Shown here in pieces: positions 53,529-64,000 of a stretch of DNA of 64,000 nt; within the stretch, counting starts at the first letter, position 1; every line of letters starts with the position of its first letter. The translations under genes were made by a program, and so were the position numbers. This stretch comes from Magicicada septendecula (Eukaryota; Arthropoda; Insecta; Hemiptera; Cicadidae): assembly GCA_034769895.1 (NCBI GenBank), contig CM068372.1, forward strand, positions 372,887,258 through 372,951,257, read 5' to 3'. Below the pieces are notes generated by a model. The model saw only the letters and a program-made list of their open reading frames with translations. It was not told the DNA's origin and did no database searches.

Positions 53529-53580
53529 AAATCCACACCGTTACACCGATTGCCACCAATTTTTGCACAGGTAACCTTTG
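53529..53580. repeat. right half of the interrupted repeat
   Basis: AAATCCACACCGTTACACCG...TTTTTGCACAGGTAAC continues the sequence broken at 50737 by the solo LTR and matches 24120-24170. Confidence 0.8.
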
Positions 53581-53679
53581 ACACAAGGCGCAAAATACTG
53601 TCTAGCATGGAATTTGATATTTTGCCCCATTCGCACGATTTAGGCCCTTTTAATTATGCCTTTTCGTTGACGCGTATAA

Positions 53680-54110
53680 AGATGTCAACATCACCATGGA
53701 GACCAGAATTAATTACCATAGTAACAAGTAAATAAACAAATGATATTTAGCGACATCGGAACTGTACCTTTATCCGTTCCTGCAGTTTTTAATGTTTTTA
53801 ATACGCGATTGTATCGATATATTTTGTAATTTTGTATACAGACATGTCTATATATTTTGTAATTGTCTTAAACTATTATAAAAGTTATGTTTATACGTAT
53901 TTCTGATGATGCAATGGATAAGTAATGAAATATATTAAATACTACTACTAAAGATGTCGACAACACAATGGAGACCAGAATTAATTACCATAGTAAAAAA
54001 TAAATAAACAAAAGCTGTTTAGCGGCATCGGAACTGTACATTTATCCATTCCTGCAGTACATTTTCGATTTTTTATATAATATGCGATTGTATCTATATA
54101 TTACGATATG
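53680..54110. repeat. diverged tandem duplication, ~270-bp period
   Basis: AAGATGTCAACATCACCATG and AAGATGTCGACAACACAATG begin two copies at 53680 and 53951. Both continue through GGAGACCAGAATTAATTACC, GAACTGTAC and CATTCCTGCAGT-like words to CGATTGTATC. No ORF of note. Confidence 0.7.
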
Positions 54111-55299
54111 GAAAGTGTAGACTACTAATTGTAAATTGTCCCCTTACTTAATGCAAAGCAAAAATACGTGTTGTTTTGATTTGTGAGGTTAGGTGACAAC
54201 GGTTTTTGGTTTTTAGTTTACTGCTGAAATAAATAAAAGCCATGGTTGAGGAAAACATAACGTTTAATGTGTTATACAATGCTTCTAACACAGTATCACT
54301 TAAAATAAAAAATTTAGCGTCTTTTATTTAACAGGCACTTTATAAATATCTCCAAAGGCTTTATAAACGGGTACTCTTAAATCTCATCTCCAACGGCTGT
54401 TCACCAACATAATAATTTAGTACAAGTTAAAATAGTGCAAGTGTTGAAAACAACTTTGGAGAGAATTTGACTAATGAGTACAAAATTGTTATACGAGCTG
54501 ACAGAACGCCATATAGACATAGATAATAAACATTATATTAAAATAATTATTAAAAGTCAAATATTCGCATGCGAAGCCGCGGGTAACAGTTAGTAATTTT
54601 ATAAACATATTCAATAAATTCTTTGCATCCCAAAGTTTTTCAGTCAACCGACGACGTGAAGTATGTTCCAAATACGTACGTTATTTACCACGTGATGAAT
54701 GACAGTCATTATTAAAAAAACTCTAACTTTATTAATTTAAAAATACTGTAATTTATTTTATTTCTACCGTTATTTATGAGCCTTATTTTAACACACGTAA
54801 CTGGCTTAGCAATAGACTTACGTTAAGTGATTATGGAATTTCGATAACATTTTTAATAGCTTTGATGGGGGGGACTGATCTCCTTGATCCTCCCCCCCCT
54901 GTAGTTACAGGCACTGAACCGTATAATAGAATCATTAATAATATAAGAAAAACGAACCTAAATTGAAGACTATAAATAAGAAAACTACACACATATAAAG
55001 CAATGGTTTTGGGAGTTAACACCCTTTACAGACGGATAAAGAAAAAAAGGTTATGTCAAAAGAATTTTAAAAAATATGCCTGTAAAAACATAGTAGTTTA
55101 AGTCGTATAATTATGCAATTAGAACATTATATATTGCGGTACGCTTCAGCTATTTGGAGACGTCGAAATCGCAAGTTGGAGATGGGTTGAAATTTTTATC
55201 CTCGTTTTTGAGGTTACTTAGTTCCTCTTAGCTTTCCAAAGTTTATTCAGCGCCCAGTAAGCCTATATTCAATTTCAATACTTCACAATAATTATAGTG
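54111..55299. other. no recognisable gene
   Basis: AT-rich sequence. A short palindromic stretch near 54867-54898 (GGGGGGGACTGATC with GATCCTCCCCCCC) can form a hairpin. Nothing else identified. Confidence 0.35.
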
Positions 55300-55390
55300 C
55301 AGTAATTTATTCCACCATAATTTAATAAATTTAGAAACCGGTAAGCTCCCTGAACTACAGAACTCGCTCACTATTTTGAACGAAGTACGT
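55300..55390. repeat. block shared with 16240-16320
   Basis: AAGCTCCCTGAACTACAGAA and TTTTGAACGAAGTACG match the block inside the Tigger-like remnant. Around it the two loci diverge. Confidence 0.6.
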
Positions 55391-55559
55391 TTATATATTG
55401 GATACATTTTGGTATTAATTTTCTTCAATTATCAGAAAAATTACGAAAATCCCGTTTTTTTGTTTAATAAAGTAATAATTGTACAGCAATCAAAAAAAAA
55501 AATTTCCAACAATCAGATCTGTGTTAAAATTCTCTTTAGTCTGACGCCGGGCTGCATTT

Positions 55560-55875
55560 TAAACATTCTTTCAAAATTTTGATCCCGTTTTTGGGGCCTG
55601 AGTCAAAAAATTTTGAAATTTCCAAAACTGTACACTATATTCAGCTTTCGGTGAAAAATCTTTTTACCACAAGATTTTATCTTTTTGGGCCCTGACAAAC
55701 GAAAATTTTGAGAGTTCCAAAATTTAACACTACATGGAGTTTTTAGTTAAAATTCTTTTTAATTTGATACGCCACATGAATTTTTGCGGGTCTGTCAAAA
55801 TGTTCATCACATTTTGGCCCCCGGCGCGGTGTCCCAAAATTTAAAACTTTTCAAAAATGAACACTATATTTGTAT
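55560..55875. repeat. degenerate tandem repeat related to 1-346 and 11945-12310
   Basis: Three loose monomers with the order GGCCC(T/C), AAAATTTTGA, TTCCAAAA, ACACTA(C/T)AT and TTTAATTTGATACGCCACATG. Too diverged to define a consensus by eye. Confidence 0.55.
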
Positions 55876-58800
55876 GTGTGTGCGAAGGGGAAATTTTATA
55901 TTGATCTGTCCCAGATCACACTGCGAATTCTTCTATAATTTCGTTTATGTGTATAACAATGCTGTTACCAATACTTATTATGGGTAGACTTGATAGCATT
56001 TCTTGTGTTATTCTTGATCTCCAATACATTTTTATAATAACTTGAACATGGCCTCTCTCCCTCAGCAGCAGTGACTGAAAATGAGTTAAATAAAATCGTA
56101 AAGCAATCGGTAATTTGTTAATGTAATCGATTTATTTTAAGCGAACGTTTCAAAATGTAGACTGAAGGTGCGGTGATTTTAGATAGGTTGGTAAAGTCTC
56201 AGGCAATCGACTTAGTAATAGAGGAATTTGAATTTCGAATGTCAAAAAGAAATTATTTAAATTTACTTAATTAAGACCTAGCTGCCGACCGGGTGGTACC
56301 GTACACCTCTTGCGCCCCTGCACTGTAAGCCGGTAAACACATACTAGAAAATTCCACCTGATTCTCTTCCATTGCTTTCTCCGATTCCGTGACATTATTA
56401 GGTAGCCAGTTTGTTTTGTTTACAACCTTGTCGTGTCACGCATCCTAAACGCAACTGACCTTGATTTTACCAACAGTCCTTATCCTAATAAACTATCCCT
56501 CGTCACTTGCTCGGAAACGGTATTCTCTTCCTAATTTGTAGGCATATTAGCTTCTAAGTTCTGGTGTGTGACGTTCATGTTCTTCTCAGTTCATGATTGC
56601 TCCGTCAACCGACCTTCATTAAAAAAGTGAAAAAAAAAAAAAATCTTATTTTATGTATGATGATTTAGTAACCTTGATTTGTTATCAGGGATTGTTAATG
56701 TCACAGCTGTATTTACAGTTAGACGTTGCTGCCTTTAAAACTTATCTACACACGCCCATACCACAAGGAATATAGCCTATAGGCCTACAGTATAATCTTT
56801 ATGATATATTTGTATTTAGATTTGCCATATAATTTTATGCCACATAATATAGATTTTATTTTATTTTATTTAAATACTAGTTTACGGATGCAAAATTTCA
56901 ATCAATTTAACAAACCGGATCGTTGGATCATTATCACAAAATCAGTACAGTTGCCAATACAAGTTCCGTGCCGTGCGTCCGATTCCTACTGTATAAAGGT
57001 ACGACGCGAAATTATCAAATATTTTTACAACGAGTTAACTGAATGATGTAAGCCTACGAAGTGCGATGCAAATAATGAATAAATAAGTAAATATGAGTCA
57101 CAAAGAGCAACAAGACGAAGGTGAGACAAATGGGTAGATAGATTAGTATATTGGAATGAGAGATAGAGAGAATAACTATTAACAAAAGGTGATGTCGAGA
57201 ACTAGTGAAAGCACATCGAACAAGTTGCAGTGGTCAAAACGACAGTGTCAAACGAGATTCCCAAAAACTGGAACAATCGGAAAGGAGAAAGCTTGAAGTT
57301 TAACAGAGAATGCGAATACAAACCCGTTGTCAACGCAGAATATGACTACAGAGGAATAACAAGCTGATATTAGAATACAGGATACTTCCCCAATAACCTT
57401 ACCACACTCATTGTCGATATTTCGATTATGCGATTATTGTCATCGATATGTAGTGAATATCGCATATATTTTAGTTAGATAATAGAAATTTGGAAAATTT
57501 ATTTGTGTATGTCATAAAGTAGTTTGTTGCCGATTGCAATCGTGTTTCATTGACATATTTTTTTTCATAGTAACTCCGATGTGTCCCTGAGGCGCAAAAA
57601 TTTAACGTTGTTAGGTGAACATGCAAACTAAAATTATAATTATTACACGTGGAAACCAATATGCCTTTTAAAATAATACTCGCTTTTTTGAAGTAAAAAA
57701 ACAACTCGAAGTAAGCAGGATGGCTCAAGGGCCTGTTACTATACATACCTCCCTTTTTTGTGATAGAATTCGTTTTACACTAGTATTCGTTTTTGTACTC
57801 GGTTTTTGTGCACATCACGCGGAAAAAGCAACCAACTCAAAGTAAGGCGAGGTGCTATAGGCCATGTCTACATGTCTACCATTTGTTTGTATTTCGCACA
57901 AAATTCGCTTCCAGTGAAGTTTTCGAGATTTTACTGAATACCGATAGCATAAAAAAATGTTGACCACCTGACGAGTAACAATACTTGTTTTCAATTCTTT
58001 ATACGTTTTTTGTTTTTGTTTCAATCTTACTATTCATAAATAATTGTATTTTTCACTTTGCATTTTCTGTTGCTGTTTTCGTAAAAAAGTTATGTTCTTT
58101 GTTTTTAACGTTACTCTCTGTCAAGCATTGTGAATACATATTAAACGGAATATTTTCCTAACAATGGCTTTTATTTCTTTAAACAGATGCAAAAGCTAAA
58201 CACCATTATTACTTAACCTCACAGATGAAAACAACACGTATATTCACTTTACATTAAGAAATAAATAAATTTACACAACGTGTAAATCTTCTACATATCG
58301 ATACAATCGCATATTCGAATATCGAAAATGTAGTGCGGGTACGTATATATTCGGACAGTACCGAATACAGATAGAAACAAGCGAAGGACACGAAAAAACA
58401 TAGTCCGGCTAGCAAAGAATGAAAATTAGAAAGTACAAAGCGTGAAAACAGAACAAAGAAATTGGAAACAAGCACTCGACTGCATCTACGTGTTTAACCT
58501 TGAACGCAACGTAAATACATTTATCAATCTCTGCCATCAATAGTTAAGTGCCATGTAAAATATTACAATTTTCGTCTATATCCCTTTTGTGTATGTTTTT
58601 TTAATTATGTAAGAGGTCATTCTCTTTGTCTGCGTGAATCTGCACGACACGTGTCGCAAACTGAGACTCGGGCCAACGACAACAACCGAGTCATATGAGC
58701 GTTGTGTTTGTTTTTTGTTCGCTAGTACATGCTATCAGCGGTAATGACACATCCGCCTACGCGCGCGCGCGCAACCACGCACACTTATACACGCGTCAAC

Positions 58801-58881
58801 TTGTTGACAAGCCACACTTTCCTTTATGGGCCTGTTATTTCTTAATTGTAGCGAACCAAGTTACGCCGTAAAATAGGTATT
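55876..58881. other. 3 kb without recognisable genes
   Basis: I found no coding motif on either strand. Small features: an A14-like run near 56630-56643; a loose duplication of 57680-57730 at 57820-57870 (AACTCGAAGTAAGCAGGATG against AACTCAAAGTAAGGCGAGGT); and a CGCGCGCGCG tract near 58761. ORFs of 60-90 codons at 56801, 57471 and 58254 lack support. Confidence 0.4.
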
Positions 58882-60744
58882 ACTTCCATATTCCTTAAGG
58901 AATGGAAGTATGGTGATGGCAAAAAAAATCGTGTTCGAGATTATTGCAGATTCTGATTCTACTACACTCAAAACATGAAAAAAAGTCGTTTTCCGAAAAG
59001 TGTCTGTGTGTCTATCTGTCTGTGTGTCTGTGTGTCTGTCTGTCTGTCTGTCTGTAGATTTTTTTTCTATGGCAAACGATAACTGCCGCAAATTCAAACA
59101 GAATCAAATAATTTTTTGCATACAGCCCGGTTTTGCAGAGTTCTCGCGACCTATTGTTTTTGGTGAAGATCGGTTGAGGGAAAGGGGTAGTTTACCTGCA
59201 ACGGTTTTTTTTTAGCAAGGGAAATTTTGTTTGTTTGGCAAACGATAACAGCCGCAAATTCAAACAGAATCAAATAATGTTTCGCATACAGCCCTGAATT
59301 GTAGAGTTCTCAAGACCTATTGTTTTTGGTGAAGATCGGTTAAGGGAAAGGGGTAGTTTACCTGTAACGTTTTATGTTTTAACAAGGGTATTTCCTATGG
59401 CAAACGATAACAGCCGCAAATTCAAACAGAATCAAATAATGTTTCGCATACAGCCCTAAATTGTAGAGTTCTCAAGACCTTTTGTTTTTGGTGAAGATCG
59501 GTTAAGGGAAAGGGGTAGTTTACCTACAACGTTTTTTTAACAAGGGTATTTTCTATGGCAAACGATAACAGCCGCAAATTCAAACAGAATCAAATAATTT
59601 TCTGCATACAGCCCTGATTTGTAGAGTACTCAAGACCTATTGTTTTTGGTGAAGATCGGTTGAGGGGAAGGGGTAGTTTACCAGCAACGTTTTTTATCAT
59701 GCGTATTTTCTATGGCAAACGACAACTGCCGCAAATTCAAACAGAATCAAATAATTTTTTGCATACAGCCCTGATTTGTAGAGTACTCGCGACCTATTGT
59801 TTTTGGTGAAGATCGGTTGAGGGGAAGGGGTAGTTTACCTGCAACGGTTTTTTTTATCAAGGGAAATTTTTTTTTTTTTTTGGCAAACGATAACAGCCGC
59901 AAATTCAAACAGAATCAAATAATGTTTCGCATACAGCCCTGAATTGTAGATTTCTCAAGACCTATTGTTTTTGGTGAAGATCGGTTGAGGGAAAGGGGTA
60001 GTTTACCTGCAACGTTTTTTTAACAAGGGTATTTTATATGGCAAACGATAACAGCCGCAAATTCAAACAGAATCAAATAATGTTTTGCATACAGTCCTGA
60101 TTTGTAGAGTACTCAAGACCTATTGTTTTTGGTGAAGATCGGTTAAGGGGAAGGGGTAGTTTACCTGCAACCTTTTACGTTTTATTTTCTATGGCAAACG
60201 ATAACAGCCGCAAATTCAAACAGAATCAAATAATGTTTTGCATACAGCCCTGATTTGTAGAGTACTCAAGACCTATTGTTTTTGGTGAAGATCGGTTAAG
60301 GGGAAGGGGTAGTTTACCTGCAACGTTTTTTTATCAAGCGTATTTTCTATGGCAAACGATAACAGCCGCAAATTCAAACAGAATCAAATAATTTTTTGCA
60401 TACGTCCCTGAATTGTAGAGGTCTCAATGACTTTCGATTTTGGTGAAGATCGGTTAAGGGGAAGGGGTAGTTTACCAGCAACCTTTTACGTTTTAACAAG
60501 AGTAAAGTACTTGAAAATTTATTTAAACTTTTTGAAACAATGGTAATTGTTAAAAATAAAATAATTTTGTTGCCAGGCAATAAAATTATAATTTTTTCAT
60601 TTTAATGTAATATAATATTTTTCATTTAATACAGCAATAAAAAGGCAGGTAAGACACAGCCTGGCTGTTTGGCTGAAAATGATTTTAAATATAAATCTTA
60701 GAATATGGAAGTCATGTATGGTTCTCCATACCGATATTTTTTGT
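58882..60744 (+). repeat. repeat A, full copy 1 of a tandem set
   Basis: The hairpin head at 58882 is followed by (TGTC)n at about 59002-59056. Nine monomers start near 59072, 59236, 59399, 59560, 59717, 59880, 60039, 60192 and 60351, and the tail runs from about 60490 to 60744. Spacing is 150-171 bp, varying mostly in the T-rich linker. The head starts of this and the next copy are 2,095 bp apart. Confidence 0.85.
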
Positions 60745-60976
60745 GATATTCGCAAATAAGTAGGCCTACATAATGGCGTATAAATTGCAATACGTTGTCA
60801 CTATTACATATTGTCCGTCATTCTCCGCATTGTATACAATATTTTATGAAAATGTATAAATACGTATGTCTTCTTTCTTCTTCAAAATTTGTTTAACACA
60901 TCCTCAGTGTGGAAAGGTTAAAAAGGGTAGACGACTGACAGCAGCCTCGCCTCACTACACACACATGTAGATTATT
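60745..60976. repeat. spacer between repeat A copies
   Basis: A 232-bp single-copy-like linker (GTGATATTCGCAAATAAGTA ... CACACACATGTAGATTATT) that is itself repeated at 63323-63554. The duplicated unit therefore includes it. Confidence 0.85.
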
Positions 60977-63322
60977 ACTTCCATATTCCTTAAGGAATGG
61001 AAGTATGGTGATGGCAAAAAAAATCGTGTTCGAGATTATTGCAGATTCTGAGTCTACTACACTCAAAACATGAAAAAAAGTCATTTTCCGAAAAGTGTCT
61101 GTGTGTCTGTCTGTCTGTCTATCTGTGTGTCTGTCTGTCTATCTGTCTGTAGATTTTTTTTCTATGGCAAACGATAACTGCCGCAAATTCAAACAGAATC
61201 AAATAATTTTTTGCATACAGCCCGGTTTTGCAGAGTTCTCGCGACCTATTGTTTTTGGTGAAGATCGGTTGAGGGAAAGGGGTAGTTTACCTGCAACGGT
61301 TTTTTTTTTAGCAAGGGTAATTTTGTTTGTTTGGCAAACGATAACAGCCGCAAATTCAAACAGAATCAAATAATGTTTCGCATACAGCCCTGAATTGTAG
61401 AGTTCTCAAGACCTATTGTTTTTGGTGAAGATCGGTTAAGGGAAAGGGGTAGTTTACCTGTAACGTTTTATGTTTTAACAAGGGTATTTCTTATGGCAAA
61501 CGATAACAGCCGCAAATTCAAACAGAATCAAATAATGTTTCGCATACAGCCCTAAATTGTAGAGTTCTCAAGACCTTTTGTTTTTGGTGAAGATCGGTTA
61601 AGGGAAAGGGGTAGTTTACCTACAACGTTTTTTTAACAAGGGTATTTTCTATGGCAAACGATAACAGCCGCAAATTCAAACAGAATCAAATAATTTTCTG
61701 CATACAGCCCTGATTTGTAGAGTACTCAAGACCTATTGTTTTTGGTGAAGATCGGTTGAGGGGAAGGGGTAGTTTACCAGCAACGTTTTTTATCATGCGT
61801 ATTTTCTATGGCAAACGACAACTGCCGCAAATTCAAACAGAATCAAATAATTTTTTGCATACAGCACTGATTTGTAGAGTACTCGCGACCTATTGTTTTT
61901 GGTGAAGATCGGTTGAGGGGAAGGGGTAGTTTACCTGCAACGGTTTTTTTTATCAAGGGAAATTTTTTTTTTGGCAAACGATAACAGCCGCAAATTCAAA
62001 CAGAATCAAATAATGTTTCGCATACAGCCCTGAATTGTAGAGTTCTCAAGACCTATTGTTTTTGGTGAAGATCGGTTAAGGGAAAGGGGTAGTTTACCTG
62101 TAACGTTTTATGTTTTAACAAGGGTATTTCCTATGGCAAACGATAACAGCCGCAAATTCAAACAGAATCAAATAATGTTTCGCATACAGCCCTAAATTGT
62201 AGAGTTCTCAAGACCTTTTGTTTTTGGTGAAGATCGGTTAAGGGAAAGGGGTAGTTTACCTACAACGTTTTTTATCATGCGTATTTTCTATGGCAAACGA
62301 CAACTGCCGCAAATTCAAACAGAATCAAATAATTTTTTGCATACAGCCCTGATTTGTAGAGTACTCGCGACCTATTGTTTTTGGTGAAGATCGGTTGAGG
62401 GGAAGGGGTAGTTTACCAGCAACGGTTTTTTTTATCAAGGGAAATTTTTTTTTTTTTTTGGCAAACGATAACAGCCGCAAATTCAAACAGAATCAAATAA
62501 TGTTTCGCATACAGCCCTGAATTGTAGATTTCTCAAGACCTATTGTTTTTGGTGAAGATCGGTTGAGGGAAAGGGGTAGTTTACCTGCAACGTTTTTTTA
62601 ACAAGGGTATTTTATATGGCAAACGATAACAGCCGCAAATTCAAACAGAATCAAATAATGTTTTGCATACAGTCCTGATTTGTAGAGTACTCAAGACCTA
62701 TTGTTTTTGGTGAAGATCGGTTAAGGGGAAGGGGTAGTTTACCTGCAACCTTTTACGTTTTATTTTCTATGGCAAACGATAACAGCCGCAAATTCAAACA
62801 GAATCAAATAATGTTTTGCATACAGCCCTGATTTGTAGAGTACTCAAGACCTATTGTTTTTGGTGAAGATCGGTTAAGGGGAAGGGGTAGTTTACCTGCA
62901 ACGTTTTTTTATCAAGCGTATTTTCTATGGCAAACGATAACAGCCGCAAATTCAAACAGAATCAAATAATTTTTTGCATACGTCCCTGAATTGTAGAGGT
63001 CTCAATGACTTTCGATTTTGGTGAAGATCGGTTAAGGGGAAGGGGTAGTTTACCAGCAACCTTTTACGTTTTAACAAGAGTAAAGTACTTGAAAATTTAT
63101 TTAAACTTTTTGAAACAATGGTAATTGTTAAAAATAAAATAATTTTGTTGCCAGGCAATAAAATTATAATTTTTTCATTTTAATGTAATATAATATTTTT
63201 CATTTAATACAGCAATAAAAAGGCAGGTAAGACACAGCCTGGCTGTTTGGCTGAAAATGATTTTAAATATAAATCTTAGAATATGGAAGTCATGTATGGT
63301 TCTCCATACCGATATTTTTTGT
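60977..63322 (+). repeat. repeat A, copy 2 with about three extra monomers
   Basis: Same head, microsatellite and tail as copy 1, but 483 bp longer: a block of about three monomers (around 61980-62460) is an internal duplication of neighbouring monomers. The next head starts 2,578 bp downstream. Confidence 0.85.
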
Positions 63323-63554
63323 GATATTCGCAAATAAGTAGGCCTACATAATGGCGTATAAATTGCAATACGTTGTCACTATTACATATTGTCCGTCATT
63401 CTCCGCATTGTATACAATATTTTATGAAAATGTATAAATACGTATGTCTTCTTTCTTCTTCAAAATTTGTTTAACACATCCTCAGTGTGGAAAGGTTAAA
63501 AAGGGTAGACGACTGACAGCAGCCTCGCCTCACTACACACACATGTAGATTATT

Positions 63555-64000
63555 ACTTCCATATTCCTTAAGGAATGGAAGTATGGTGATGGCAAAAAAA
63601 ATCGTGTTCGAGATTATTGCAGATTCTGAGTCTACTACACTCAAAACATGAAAAAAAGTCATTTTCCGAAAAGTGTCTGTGTGTCTGTCTGTCTGTCTAT
63701 CTGTGTGTCTGTCTGTCTATCTGTCTGTAGATTTTTTTTCTATGGCAAACGATAACTGCCGCAAATTCAAACAGAATCAAATAATTTTTTGCATACAGCC
63801 CGGTTTTGCAGAGTTCTCGCGACCTATTGTTTTTGGTGAAGATCGGTTGAGGGAAAGGGGTAGTTTACCTGCAACGGTTTTTTTTTTAGCAAGGGTAATT
63901 TTGTTTGTTTGGCAAACGATAACAGCCGCAAATTCAAACAGAATCAAATAATGTTTCGCATACAGCCCTGAATTGTAGAGTTCTCAAGACCTATTGTTTT
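63555..64000 (+). repeat. repeat A, copy 3, cut by the window end
   Basis: Matches 60977-61422 at an offset of 2,578, with no difference I noticed. The array probably continues beyond the window. Confidence 0.85.

Noticed and set aside
59000-59215. MSVCLSVC-type ORFs in repeat A as cysteine-rich peptides
   Set aside because: They are translations of the (TGTC)n microsatellite and recur wherever it does.

Overview
This window is repeat-dominated eukaryotic DNA, most likely from an arthropod and probably an insect. It is AT-rich and shows no operons or host exons I can recognise. It contains Ty3/Gypsy elements primed by tRNA-Lys, Jockey-like and other non-LTR reverse transcriptase remnants, hAT and pogo/Tigger remnants, a Penelope-type hammerhead motif, microsatellites and a short (CCTAA)n run. 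The species cannot be named from the sequence.

Layout. (1) 352-11939 is a complete Ty3/Gypsy retrotransposon on the minus strand. It has 2.7-kb LTRs, a perfect 18-nt tRNA-Lys primer-binding site (PBS), gag, a -1 frameshift site on an A10 run, and pol with protease, RT, RNase H and integrase. There is no env. A CCTTT target duplication lies inside a degenerate repeat that is continuous across the insertion. (2) 11940-25544 is a graveyard of older elements: a Jockey-like RT tail, a 737-bp hAT derivative with 8-bp TSD, a Tigger-like remnant, a tandem pair of ~317-bp units carrying a hammerhead motif, two other non-LTR RT tails, and a ZMYM1-like hAT transposase pseudogene split by a fold-back insertion. 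(3) 25545-27281 and 58882-64000 hold copies of a composite repeat, called repeat A here: a terminal hairpin, a (TGTC)n stretch, several ~157-bp monomers and a unique tail. An inverted copy lies at about 17986-19200. (4) 27282-50669 is a head-to-tail array of five nearly identical 4.72-kb units. Each has one 507-codon Gag ORF, a -1-frame acidic extension, about 2.5 kb of non-coding sequence and a cluster of degenerate tRNA-Lys PBS copies. No protease, RT or integrase is present. (5) 50738-53524 is a probable 2.8-kb solo LTR with TG/CA ends and an ATAC TSD; a paralogous empty site lies at 24085-24170. (6) 53529-58881 is mostly unrecognised AT-rich sequence.

How the parts relate. The Gag of the array and the Gag of the complete element share one architecture: a long coiled coil, a Ty3-type capsid core, a basic tail and no CCHC knuckle. 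The array units look like non-autonomous gag-only relatives, comparable to plant TR-GAG elements, amplified as single-LTR tandem repeats. The most striking observation is that all three LTR families here carry decayed copies of the PBS inside or next to the U5 end of the LTR. This suggests that LTRs in this lineage grow by repeatedly capturing the PBS.
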